Notes: a model not told the origin generated them from the sequence alone. Shown: positions 33,393 to 41,940, counted from the first letter of the stretch. The stretch: 64,000 nt of DNA from Astropecten irregularis (GCA_963971285.1 OZ020244.1:11904001-11968000), one strand, 5' to 3'. A program made the numbers and translations.

Positions 33393-34754
33393 ATGGCTGA
33401 ATTTGATTATAAAGAGACTGATCCCCTGTTAAATGAAACAGAAGATGGAGACAATCAACAATTTAACAACCCCGTTTATAATAATGACGAACTCGATTCT
33501 GAAGAAAATCAAGCTCGATTAAATACTTTACGAGGTGGTGATGCACAAGAACAACGAGAGGAATTAAGAGCTCTTCGTAATGGTGAAAATGTTTTTATCA
33601 TATTTAAACTTCAAAATCAGTACATTGATAAATTTTATGATAGCATAAGAAGTGAAGGTTATAAAACTACCGATTTAGGCCTAATTCAACGCGAAAACTT
33701 TAGATTTGAAGAGGATGGAACATATTACGAAAAAGGTAAAATTAAAATAAAATTAACGTTGAATAATGATCATACAAAAATTGCTTCTGCGCATACAATA
33801 TATTCTAAAACATATAATAAAGGAATTAAAAATAGAGCTCTTTTTATGCGAAAAGATTTAGGGATTGTTGATTTTACAACATCAACAAAACGCAACAAAG
33901 AAGCAAGCGCAGCGCTTCAACAAGCAAGTACATCTTTAACTAATATTCAAAGTGAAAACATACCCTTACAAGATTTATCACAAGCAGCTGATCAAACGAG
34001 TAATGTTATAGAAGAACTCGAACAAGAAACCAACATTGATGAACAAAGTGAATTTAATATCAGAGAGCTACGCGGTTTAGACCAAACATTACAATCGCTA
34101 AAAGGAAATTTATTATTGGAACAAACAAAGCTAACTGAGTTAAATGAGACAAAAGAAAGAGTTAAAAAAGAATTAGACGAAGCAAAAAAAGCAGAAGATG
34201 AAGAACAAATAGGATCACTCACAGAAGAGTTAGAAAATGTAAACATTAAAATACGAGAAAGGTCTAATAATATCATAAGAGCATCAGATAAAATAAAATC
34301 TCAAATCAATCGCATCAAAGAAACAATCAATATAATGTTAGACAGTGATGTAACGCTTAGAGAAAAAATTAAGTTTTTATTTAAAGAGCAAGGTGTCACG
34401 ATCGCGAGTATTTTAGCAGCAATTTCTATGGCTATCAGCACACTGGTAAGCTCGGTGGTAGCAGCCGTTAGAGGCGTAGGCATCCCAACCCCAGAGCCAC
34501 CCGCGCCTAAACCTGAACCACCATCAGGAGGTGGCATCAAAGAGTGGGTACAAAAGCACTTGAAAAACTTAGCAAACGCTTTGAAAAAAATAGGGTTAAC
34601 CGCATTAGGTGCGCTGCCGGGGGTCATTGGTAGCGTCATAAGTTGGTTACTAAATGTTTTAAGTAAATCAGTTGGCTGGCTAGCAGAACACGTGTGGGCT
34701 TTATTTATAGGTACAGGTGCTTTAATTATTGCTTATATTAAAAATAATTGGTAG
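33393..34754 (+). CDS. 453 aa coiled-coil protein with C-terminal hydrophobic domain
   Basis: ATG at 33393 follows GTGTATATAATAAAAAATT. The acidic N-terminus (to ~60) is followed by a globular part with VFIIFKLQNQYIDKFY. A long coiled coil lies at about residues 190-320 (rich in Glu, Lys, Leu). A Pro-rich linker with PEPPAPKPEPP follows near 367, then an amphipathic and hydrophobic C-terminus (WVQKHLKNLANALKKIG, ALPGVIGSVISWLL, ALFIGTGALIIAYI). Similar C-termini occur in other invertebrate Polintons. It could be a virion membrane or spike-like protein; that is inference. Its 3' end meets the hairpin at 34787. Confidence 0.7.
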   Translation: MAEFDYKETDPLLNETEDGDNQQFNNPVYNNDELDSEENQARLNTLRGGDAQEQREELRALRNGENVFIIFKLQNQYIDKFYDSIRSEGYKTTDLGLIQRENFRFEEDGTYYEKGKIKIKLTLNNDHTKIASAHTIYSKTYNKGIKNRALFMRKDLGIVDFTTSTKRNKEASAALQQASTSLTNIQSENIPLQDLSQAADQTSNVIEELEQETNIDEQSEFNIRELRGLDQTLQSLKGNLLLEQTKLTELNETKERVKKELDEAKKAEDEEQIGSLTEELENVNIKIRERSNNIIRASDKIKSQINRIKETINIMLDSDVTLREKIKFLFKEQGVTIASILAAISMAISTLVSSVVAAVRGVGIPTPEPPAPKPEPPSGGGIKEWVQKHLKNLANALKKIGLTALGALPGVIGSVISWLLNVLSKSVGWLAEHVWALFIGTGALIIAYIKNNW

Positions 34755-34786
34755 TTTTGTTTTTTAACAAATAATAAAAAAATAAC

Positions 34787-34838
34787 CCCCAAGCTCTTTT
34801 TGAGCTTGGGGGGTATTTTTTTTTTTTTTTTAATATTT
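34787..34838. terminator. Hairpin terminator-like element between convergent genes
   Basis: A perfect 11 bp stem (CCCCCAAGCTC with GAGCTTGGGGG) and 5 nt T loop is followed by a long T run; A-rich sequence precedes it. It lies between the stops at 34754 (+) and 34847 (-), so it could serve both strands. Confidence 0.7.
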
Positions 34839-34846
34839 ATATTTTT

Positions 34847-36034
34847 CTAAGTCAAAATTTCGTAGACTAAAACTCCTATCGCAATGATTGCAACTGTTCC
34901 TATCGTTAAAGATAATTTTTCATCTTGATGAATGTCTAAAGATGCTTTAGGATTTGACTCTGGGGTTTTAGGTGTAGGTAATAAACGTGGTGTAGGTTCT
35001 TCTGTTGGTTCTTGAGTGGGCTTGGGTTCAAGGGTTGGTTGAGGATCAAAGTCCTCAACTTGTACCGGAGCGTTTAAGGTTGGTTGAAACCCCGGTTTAG
35101 AGGTTAAAGGTGCAATTTGCAAGTTATTATTGTAACCATCGTGTATGCCTACCCTTAAATCCATATCTGACGGAATGAGGTATAGCCCGGGTCTTACAAC
35201 AAAGTTGAGTGGAGTTTTAGCATACTGCAGTGAATCTTGAAATTGATTGATACTTTGCTCTAAATCTGGTTCACTATTAATGAGACTTTCTACGATGGTA
35301 ACAAACTGATGCTGTGCGTCTAAACCGGTTCCCGGGGTTAAAACACTGGTTTTTGTTTGTGCTTGTGCACCTAAAAGCGCGTACACGTAAGCCCTAATCG
35401 ATTCGTTAATTTTTGTAATTCCAACATCGGTAAAAGAACTCGTCTTTGAAATAAAGTCTGTCCAAGCACCTAAAACATTTTTGGATTGTTCAAGCCAAGT
35501 GACTGTATAGGTACTCGCGTGACCCGATCCTTTTGGTGGATCCACCAAACCAAATCCCATATAAGTTGAGCCTGCATACGTACCGTAGTTTACACCCAAG
35601 TCGTGGGGGTCATAGTTTTTCCCCGGCACTGGAACCGGCCCTGAATTGTAGTAAAAAGCAGTACCCAAGCCGTTTGAGGTTGTATCTCTCGTTTGTTTAA
35701 AAGACTTGCTTCGGTCGATACCAAATACGCGACACGTGTCCGTAAAAGCTCTCGTATCATAACGGTTATTTAACGCGTTAAATACATCATCACCAGGTAT
35801 CGGTGCTATCAAATTATAAAATATTTTTCGCATCGTATAATACACGTGAAAATGAAACAGCGATGAAATGTATTGGTTTTTATTGTTGAGGAGGTCAAGG
35901 CCTACTCCGCACGCGGTCGTGGCACAATAAATCGCAAAGTTGAATTGGTTTTGATAAAAGGTTAAAGGGTTGGTTTGCCATCGTGTTATCGCTTCGTCTG
36001 TTTTAACGCGTGGTAATTTATACGAGGTTGACAT
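34847..36034 (-). CDS. Conserved Polinton structural protein, C-terminal anchor
   Basis: I chose the ATG at 36034 (MSTSYKLPR); the longer opening upstream lacks an ATG. About 395 residues. The N-terminal part has TNPLTFYQNQFNFAIYCATT and FHFHVYYTMRKI, the middle INESIRAYVYALLGAQAQT and the C-terminal third YLIPSDMDLRVGIHDGYNN. This pattern is familiar from uncharacterised Polinton proteins of molluscs and lancelets. A Pro/Thr/Glu-rich linker and a final membrane helix (TIGTVAIIAIGVLVYEIL) follow. It is probably a virion protein, and could be a capsid component or membrane-anchored. It is the only large minus-strand gene in the structural block. Confidence 0.7.
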   Translation of the reverse strand: MSTSYKLPRVKTDEAITRWQTNPLTFYQNQFNFAIYCATTACGVGLDLLNNKNQYISSLFHFHVYYTMRKIFYNLIAPIPGDDVFNALNNRYDTRAFTDTCRVFGIDRSKSFKQTRDTTSNGLGTAFYYNSGPVPVPGKNYDPHDLGVNYGTYAGSTYMGFGLVDPPKGSGHASTYTVTWLEQSKNVLGAWTDFISKTSSFTDVGITKINESIRAYVYALLGAQAQTKTSVLTPGTGLDAQHQFVTIVESLINSEPDLEQSINQFQDSLQYAKTPLNFVVRPGLYLIPSDMDLRVGIHDGYNNNLQIAPLTSKPGFQPTLNAPVQVEDFDPQPTLEPKPTQEPTEEPTPRLLPTPKTPESNPKASLDIHQDEKLSLTIGTVAIIAIGVLVYEILT

Positions 36035-36146
36035 ATCTTTAAATTGTACAAAAAAAAGTATGATTTTTATTGACAGCAATAGCTAAAGACCCTAAAGAGT
36101 TTCCCATTTATAATATAAGTCTTTTTATAATAAAAGTAGAGTAAGA

Positions 36147-37358
36147 ATGAGCGAAATACAACACATATTTTATTTGACAAAAAACGAACAAACGTTTAAA
36201 TTGCAAGAGGTGATTGATAATTTAGATGGCTCAAAACAAATTCGCGTTAAAAATCTCGTGTTTACGGTAGGCTATTTTAACATAACCAAATCCAGTGAGA
36301 TTACTTGGGAAAAGGAGATAGATGGGCAACCCGCTTATACTAACGGTAGGCCTAGAGACAATAGACAAACTGATGAAAGCTCACAACCACAGACAAAGCC
36401 ATTAAAACTGACCCCTGAGATAATGAATCAATTTAATTTATCGATGACAACTGAAGAAATTCAACAAAGCCGAGAAGAAGTCATAACACGCATTATTAAA
36501 CAGATGTTTGACGGATATGATACTGGAATTCTTAACGAAGTGGAAATAAAAATACAAGAAGAAATCCAGGTCCTCAGACAACGAAAACGAACCCTAGAAT
36601 CATCTAGGGATAGACTTGATGATGAATTACAAAATGAAGTTAACTATGTAATACATTTATTAAATAAAAGAATATAATATATCATAGAAGGCCAAGTATT
36701 AGCCGCAGATTTACTTCGATATGGATACAACAATGACAATCAAGAAAAAACAGAAAATATGCGTTTACCACAAATTAAAAACAGCCTCGTTGTTTTAGGA
36801 CATAAAGAGCCAATCGTAAATGCACTACATCCGGTGAGTGAGGTTACGGCTTTACCCGAGGGCAAATCAGGAAGCATCATTATTTTACCTGGATTTTATG
36901 GTATCGATTGGTTTGAGTCATTGATAAACGCGATACCAGGTGTGAGCTTTAAAGTCTATAGAGAAAGTCAAACGGTGACCTTAAGGGTCGCTGATATAAA
37001 CCTTAATCTACGTTTAAACCGAGAAGTTTCTAATTTGCTCAATTTACCCAAAGGAAGGTTAATCCCAAATGTCATTTATAAGGGTGATTACGATATTAAC
37101 CCATTTACCATTACGTTTATTCATTGCGAGCAGTTAAACACGAGTGATAATTTTTACAATAGGTTTCCTTCAAATGTGTTATCATTTTATCACACGAGCC
37201 AAACGAGTCAAACTCACGTTGGAAAAACATTAAAAAACGGTAAAATTGATAAACTTGCCTTTTCAATTAAAAACGAGGAAGGAAAAATCATCAATAACAA
37301 AGGCGCGGGGATTTTAATCGAATGTGAAATAATTAAAAAACGCTTATATATTAAAAAT
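36147..37358 (+). pseudogene. Penton-like minor capsid candidate, in-frame stop
   Basis: ATG at 36147. One frame is open from 36147 through 37358 and beyond, except for a single TAA at 36675-36677. The part before the stop begins with strands around VKNLVFTVGYFN and then a Glu-rich helix. The part after it has IIILPGFYGIDWFESLINAI, paired strands around VTLRVADINLNLRLN, and LAFSIKNEEGKIINNKGAG near the end. This order resembles single jelly-roll penton-type proteins of Polintons, which occupy capsid vertices. The frame carries on without a stop into the next ORF at 37359. Confidence 0.6.
37339..37358 (+). promoter_or_regulatory. Promoter motif inside fused frame
   Basis: CGCTTATATATTAAAAAT directly precedes the ATG at 37359, matching the motif before 29846, 32972 and 33112. 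It implies that the downstream protein is expressed separately although the frame upstream is continuous. Confidence 0.65.
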
Positions 37359-38030
37359 ATGGCAGCCATTAATGTAAATGAAATAAAACCTTTATATCCT
37401 AATCTAAACTTAAACAGCGGTGATGATATTAAAGACGAAACTAAAATTTATCGACTTCAAAAAATTGAAGAGATTAAATCTCAAATCTGTAAAGAAAGAA
37501 ACTCGCGCGAGGTTTCTTTTAAAAAGTTAAAAAGGTGGATCTCTGCGATTCAATATGTAGAGCACGGGGTTGAAGTACTAGGGGTCACTGCAGCCGCGAT
37601 AGGGATCCCCGCATTAATGGGTGTTATTAGTGCCCCAATTGGCTTAGTCTTAGAGGGGACTAGCATAGGTGCCTTTGGATTTTACGCGGTACTTAAATAC
37701 GCAAGCAAAAAATTAACGGTAAAGAGTAAAAAACACGATCAGATTAAAATTTTAGCAGATGCAAAGTTAAACACAATAGATGAATACGTGTCAAAAGCCA
37801 TCGAAGATGGTGATATTTCTCACGAAGAATTTATATTAATTACGTCAGAACTTAAAAAATTTAACGACTTGAAAGAAAAAATAAGATTAAAAACTTCTAC
37901 AAAGTTAGAAGAAGCTAAACATTTAAATAAAGTTGAATTTGAACGACAAGTTGAAGAAAAGGCTAAAGCGATGGCGAGTGATTTACTCGCCAAAGAAAAA
38001 AAAGAGCTTATGAAAAAACTTCGAGATTAA
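37359..38030 (+). CDS. PX-like conserved Polinton protein, 223 aa
   Basis: I chose the ATG at 37359 because a TTATATATTAAAA motif lies just before it and because the residues read through that motif look non-protein-like. The protein has a charged helical N-terminus, a hydrophobic centre (VLGVTAAAIGIPALMGVISA and GAFGFYAVLKYA, about residues 77-115), then a helical segment HDQIKILADAKLNTIDEYVS with an EF-hand-like EDGDISHEEF near residue 150. The Lys/Glu-rich tail is probably a coiled coil. Proteins of this layout are frequent beside penton genes in animal Polintons. Function unknown; membrane remodelling is a guess. Confidence 0.65.
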   Translation: MAAINVNEIKPLYPNLNLNSGDDIKDETKIYRLQKIEEIKSQICKERNSREVSFKKLKRWISAIQYVEHGVEVLGVTAAAIGIPALMGVISAPIGLVLEGTSIGAFGFYAVLKYASKKLTVKSKKHDQIKILADAKLNTIDEYVSKAIEDGDISHEEFILITSELKKFNDLKEKIRLKTSTKLEEAKHLNKVEFERQVEEKAKAMASDLLAKEKKELMKKLRD

Positions 38031-38108
38031 GTTTAAGTTTGACAAAGTCGTTTAAAAACGACGAGAGTAAACCTCCGAGTTATAAAGAAAGTCAAGCGAG
38101 AGTTACCC

Positions 38109-38540
38109 CTACAGCTCCTCCTCTTTAAAAGTTTCGTTGTATCTTTTTAACGCTTGATTAAAATATTTTAATTCTACTTGAAATAACTTTTGTACTGTTT
38201 CTTGGGTTACGTTAGAAACATTTTTTAGATAACAAACTGCCATTAACGACCTGAGTGGATGACCCCTAGATATTTTTCCCTTTAATATTTGTTTTAATTT
38301 AAACTCGATGAGTTTAAGCTCACACATTTGGTATTGAATGTTTAATTTATCAAAGACTTTTTTTACTATAGAAGCCTTTGTTTTTTTATAGAAAAATCTC
38401 TGATTATACTTTCCATTAATATTTTCCGTAGAATAATCCATGAGACTATAACCTATAATTAATCCACACTTGTCGCAATAATACTCGTCTTTGTCTTCAT
38501 CAATCATGATGTTGTGAGTGCACATACCTATCTCATTCAT
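38109..38540 (-). CDS. TFIIB-like transcription factor, viral type
   Basis: 143 residues, ATG at 38540 following a TTATATAAAAAATATAA leader. The N-terminus forms a zinc ribbon: C7, H9, C22 and C25 (MCTHN, then YYCDKCGLIIGYS). After a basic linker, residues ~60-135 read as one cyclin-like repeat with KISRGHPLRSLMAVCYL, which resembles the RGKxRK...ACxxYA region of TFIIB homologues in nucleocytoplasmic large DNA viruses. The second cyclin repeat of cellular TFIIB is missing, as in some viral forms. It would recruit RNA polymerase II to the element's promoters; that is inference from family. No lesion is seen. A VLTF-type zinc protein is the main alternative. Confidence 0.75.
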   Translation of the reverse strand: MNEIGMCTHNIMIDEDKDEYYCDKCGLIIGYSLMDYSTENINGKYNQRFFYKKTKASIVKKVFDKLNIQYQMCELKLIEFKLKQILKGKISRGHPLRSLMAVCYLKNVSNVTQETVQKLFQVELKYFNQALKRYNETFKEEEL

Positions 38541-38687
38541 TTATATTTTTTATATAAAATTTTTTTTTTTTTTAATTTTTTTTTTTTTTAAATCATTGTT
38601 TTTCACCTAATACTTTACTCACAATGCGTGGGCGTTTTTATAAAGAGTGTAAAGGGGCCGGGGTCTATGCCTTAAACTCATCAAAGA

Positions 38688-38717
38688 GGGTCAACAACAC
38701 TGTTGACCCCCTTTTTT
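38688..38717 (+). terminator. Hairpin plus T-run, terminator-like
   Basis: A 9 bp perfect stem GGGTCAACA/TGTTGACCC with a 4 nt loop (38688-38709), then CCC and six T at 38712-38717. It lies beyond the TFIIB-like gene in a gene-free part of the element. Confidence 0.55.
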
Positions 38718-39062
38718 GGGGTACCGGGTTCAAAGTTTAAAGGTTTTTTTTTTCATGTTTTTTTATGTCAGGATATTGTTTTTTATGTTTCTTATTAAAT
38801 ATCCCCCCAAATATTCAACGAGAAACATTTTCTTTCTTTTTCTATTTTTTTTTCATGTTTTTTTATGTCAGGATATTGTTTTTTATGTTTCTTATTAAAT
38901 ACCCACACCAAATATTCAACGAGAAACATTTTTTCTTTTTCTATTTTTTATTCATATTTTTTGTTATGTTAATTTCAATTTTACAGACCGTGCGTCGAAC
39001 CCGGTACCCCACGACTTGAAGCCGATGAGCTTGTCCGCTGGGCTATCCACCCAGCCCCGAAA
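38718..39062. repeat. tRNA-like insert with inverted 14-mer ends
   Basis: GGGGTACCGGGTTC at 38718-38731 recurs in reverse as GAACCCGGTACCCC at 38997-39010. The second copy is part of a tRNA-like stretch on the minus strand (about 38985-39062) with A-box-like TGGATAGCCCAGCGG and B-box-like GGGTTCGAC. The acceptor stem does not pair, so it is not a working tRNA. It is probably a SINE or tRNA pseudogene captured by the element. Confidence 0.5.
38751..38950 (+). repeat. Two tandem 100 bp T-rich units
   Basis: TTTCATGTTTTTTTATGTCA begins copies at 38751 and 38851. The units include TATTCAACGAGAAACATTTT and differ by a few bases. Non-coding, although each unit happens to be open in two frames. Confidence 0.85.
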
Positions 39063-39445
39063 AAATTCGTGTTTTAATTGTGATATATCTTATACTCGAA
39101 ATAGTGCAATAACAACGATGACGACACAAAGGACGAGTCTATTTTTGAGGGGTGTTTGACTGTGATTGTGGCGGTTTACATGGGTTCAGTCATGCAGTAT
39201 ATTTCAATAACAAACCCGGGCGCTTTTAAGAATTTGACCTTTGTGCCATCAGATGACTAAGCGTTTTACACTACGTTCAGTCATGAATGGAATTTGAATA
39301 ACAAAAACCCTGTTTACGCTGGGGGTTTAACCACGTGTGACATTGAATGATGGCTGTTTTTTCCAAGCGAGTGTTATGTATACACCTGAAGGTAAATAAC
39401 CTTTAGTGCATTGTCAAGTGTATATGAGTAGTGTGCATGCATACG
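39060..39445. other. Gene-free segment of the Polinton
   Basis: No ORF, repeat or RNA recognised. Its composition is less AT-rich than the coding part of the element, and it could be acquired host DNA. Confidence 0.4.
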
Positions 39446-39447
39446 AC

Positions 39448-39487
39448 AAAAAAAAAGCCACATCCAAAATAGGATGTGGCTTTTTTT
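39448..39487. terminator. Bidirectional hairpin terminator-like element
   Basis: GCCACATCC at 39457-39465 pairs with GGATGTGGC at 39472-39480 across a 6 nt loop, flanked by an A run on the left and a T run on the right that can extend the stem. It lies about 75 bp past the stop of the minus-strand DUF2738-like gene. Confidence 0.7.
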
Positions 39488-39560
39488 AGTGTGTAAATAA
39501 AAATGATAATTTTTTGGTTATTTTTTCAGCTTTCTTTTTTTTTATATTCTAGATTTAGAT

Positions 39561-40330
39561 TTAGTCATCAATATCTTCAATATCAAACATGATATTAGTG
39601 GGGATTTGTATAGTTTCATATTGCCTAATAGCAGCTTGTTCTAATTTAAATCTAATACTCGCACCAAACCCACTGTTACCATGAGAACCAAAAAATATAT
39701 CATTACAGATGAGAACAGGTGTAACTTTTACATGATTTATTCATATATTCATCAATGTTATCAATCTTTTTCTTTTTAGAATCAAACAATTTTGTATATT
39801 GTTTTAATTGATTTCCTTTTCCATATGATTTAAGTTTAATATACATTTTTTTGTTTTTATCATCATAAATTGGTTTAACACTTTGTTTTCCCATGTTTAT
39901 ATACATAGATTTGGTTGTTTTTGGTATATTTTCATCTTTAACAGATTCAATATATTTAGCTACTGTACATATCATTTTATCAAAGTATTTAACAATTTCA
40001 TCACAGTCATTTTGTAAATGATATGCAATTTGATAGCCAGTTGTGTTGTCTAGACTTTTTTCTTCACCAAAAGCATTAATTGTATTTATTCCAAAACAAA
40101 AATTTGTTGGTAACTTAAACATTAAATTACATTCCTTTTTATCGTGTTTATAAGTAATTTTTGATTTAGCATATTCTACTCCTTCTTGTGAAGTTTTAAT
40201 CACTGGATTTATTATTAAATTTTTCTCATTAAACAACCCATAATGATTATATTCACTTTTATCTACGCTTTTATATAGATCATGTTTTTCAGTTACAATA
40301 TATGTATGTTTTAATGTTTTGTTTTGTTCA
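39561..40330 (-). pseudogene. DUF2738-like protein (putative ssDNA-binding), frameshifted
   Basis: The minus strand is open from the right inner edge down to about 39725, reading a protein with IYDDKNKKMYIKLKSYGKG and NIDEYMNKSCK. That is the pattern of DUF2738, a family found in large DNA viruses and proposed to bind single-stranded DNA. At about 39725-39730 a four-A run changes the frame: the first frame stops at 39703, while the matching C-terminal part (strands, then an acidic FDIEDIDD end) continues in another frame to 39561. A one-base gain explains it. No in-frame ATG lies between the upstream stop near 40374 and residue ~60, so the start may also be lost or non-ATG. The gene abuts the right terminal repeat. 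Confidence 0.65.
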
Positions 40331-40390
40331 ATCTTATTTATAATAATATAAAATAATATTATTTTATTATTTCATTTTTTCCGATTCAGT

Positions 40391-40595
40391 TTTCATTTCA
40401 TTTCAAAAATTTCAATGACCGGGATAAATGGGGAATTCCTCATTTTACAATTTTCCAAGAATATTGAGAAATAACGCGGGAAAATGGGGATGTATAAATC
40501 ACACTCATGGAAAATTGTTGAAATGAAATGAAAAAAAATAGTTCTCAATGTCACAATTTTTCATTTTGCAATAGGTCCGGTATTTCCCTACTACT
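40391..40595 (-). repeat. Polinton right terminal inverted repeat
   Basis: Reverse match to 23695-23900, ending CCCTACTACT, followed by the TTAGT target duplication at 40596-40600. The few differences from the left copy suggest a young insertion. Confidence 0.95.
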
Positions 40596-40600
40596 TTAGT

Positions 40601-41445
40601 ATTTACTGGATACATATACCAAATGGTACCAATCGTATTTATTGAAAATATTGCATGGACTAGGCATACTGATACTCGTAGAACACTTCTTAAATCGAGT
40701 ATTGCAACCTATATAGTGAACCGTACACATCAACATTTTACAATGTACATTACTGGGTCATTATACATGTATTTAGGAATCAATGATAGAAGAAAAAAGT
40801 CAAATTCAGGGCTACAAACAGACTCACCCGGCTAGATAATTTTGGCGATATGCGAAAATGCAGTGTAGAAATAGTAGTAGTAGGCCTATGCCTACATTAA
40901 TTTCCGCCCGCGCCGATCTCCATGGTAATTTTGAAAAACAAATCTCACATAATCTACTTCTGGTAGAAACGAAGATTCATTCTTGGTATTTAGCTATTTT
41001 GTATAGATTTAGTCCGCTTTTAAACCATGATATAATAGATGGGTTGTTTACTTTGTATAACGGTACCGTAGCATTAATATATTCTAGTTTAGTCTGCACG
41101 TGTTGCGTTATTAGCACTTGCCACAGATTTGTATCCGTCTTGTTCCCGTTATACATATCACCGTATCAAACACTATACTCGCAAGGGTAGCTGACTGAAA
41201 TACGATTGCGTGCTCATCGATTGCGTGCTCACGGGAAAGTCCCAAATTGGAAGTCAATAAGACGACCCCCAAAATGGACAGAACGCATGCGTGTAGCACG
41301 AGAGGGGTTACTGGTATTGACGTGCTCAATCGGAAGCCCATTATTTTAGTGATCGCGCACATGGTGTTGTATTTTGTTGCAAATAACGCAGTCGTATGTA
41401 AGACACAGATTTCTTGCCGCAACGAAAAGGAAAACTCTACCGACT
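40601..41445. other. Non-coding right flank of the Polinton
   Basis: Mixed composition with a short duplication GATTGCGTGCTCA near 41200-41230. No gene recognised. Confidence 0.4.
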
Positions 41446-41450
41446 GAAAG

Positions 41451-41940
41451 TGCATTATTTTTCTCTTCCAAACTATAATTTCCCCGGCTGAAAAATACGG
41501 TTTTTGGGGGCATTGGCCGATCATTTTCTCTGCTACCTGCATTATTTTTCACCTCCGAACTATTATTTCCCGGGTGAAAAATACGTTTTTCGCGGACTTG
41601 GCCGACCATTTTCTCTGCGACCTGCATTATTTTTCACCTCCGAACTAGTATTTCCCGGCCGAAAAATACGTTTTTCGAGGACTTGGCCGACCATTTTCTC
41701 TGAGACCTGCATTATTTTTCACCTCCGAACTGTTATTTCCCGGCTGAAAAAAAATGTTTTTAGGGGACTTGGCCGACCATTTCCTCTGCGACCTGCAATA
41801 TTTTTCATCTCCGAACTTTTATTTCCGGGCTGAAAAATACGTTTTTCGCGGACTTGGCCGTTCATGTTCTCTGCGACCTGCATTATTTTTCACCTCCGAA
41901 CTATTACATCCTCGGCTGAAAAATACGTTTTTCAGTGATC
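41451..41940 (+). repeat. Six tandem copies of an 85 bp unit
   Basis: TGCATTATTTTTCACCTCCG-type starts lie at 41451, 41538, 41623, 41708, 41794 and 41879. Each unit contains a CCCGGCTGAAAAATACGTTT-type block and GGACTTGGCCGACCATTTTC. The 85 bp period shifts frame each unit, so the long overlapping ORFs here are by-products. Confidence 0.9.

Larger units (their letters stand above)
23695..40595. mobile_element. Polinton/Maverick element, complete ends
   Basis: A 16.9 kb element bounded by near-identical terminal inverted repeats starting AGTAGTAGGGAAATACC. It is flanked by TTAGT at 23690-23694 and 40596-40600; a sixth base, A, is shared if the left repeat is trimmed by one. Gene order from the left: protein-primed DNA polymerase (+), integrase (-), small membrane protein (-), capsid candidate (+), packaging ATPase (+), five structural or membrane ORFs (+), a 396 aa structural protein (-), penton-like and PX-like ORFs (+), a TFIIB-like factor (-) and a DUF2738-like protein (-). 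Genes are tightly packed, intron-less and AT-rich, as in double-stranded DNA viruses. No adenain-like cysteine protease was found. Several genes carry single lesions. Confidence 0.97.

Noticed and set aside
29846-36034. Assigning capsid roles with certainty
   Set aside because: The 420 aa and 396 aa proteins are both plausible large virion proteins; without a structure or profile search I can only prefer the first as major capsid.
38985-39062. Minus-strand tRNA gene (loop TTCAAGT with possible TCA anticodon)
   Set aside because: A- and B-box-like words are present, but the acceptor stem does not pair and the T stem has a mismatch, so it is more likely a pseudo-tRNA or SINE head.
41451-41940. 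Long overlapping ORFs of about 100 aa on both strands
   Set aside because: They are products of an 85 bp tandem repeat without stops in some frames; the period is not a multiple of three and no domain is seen.
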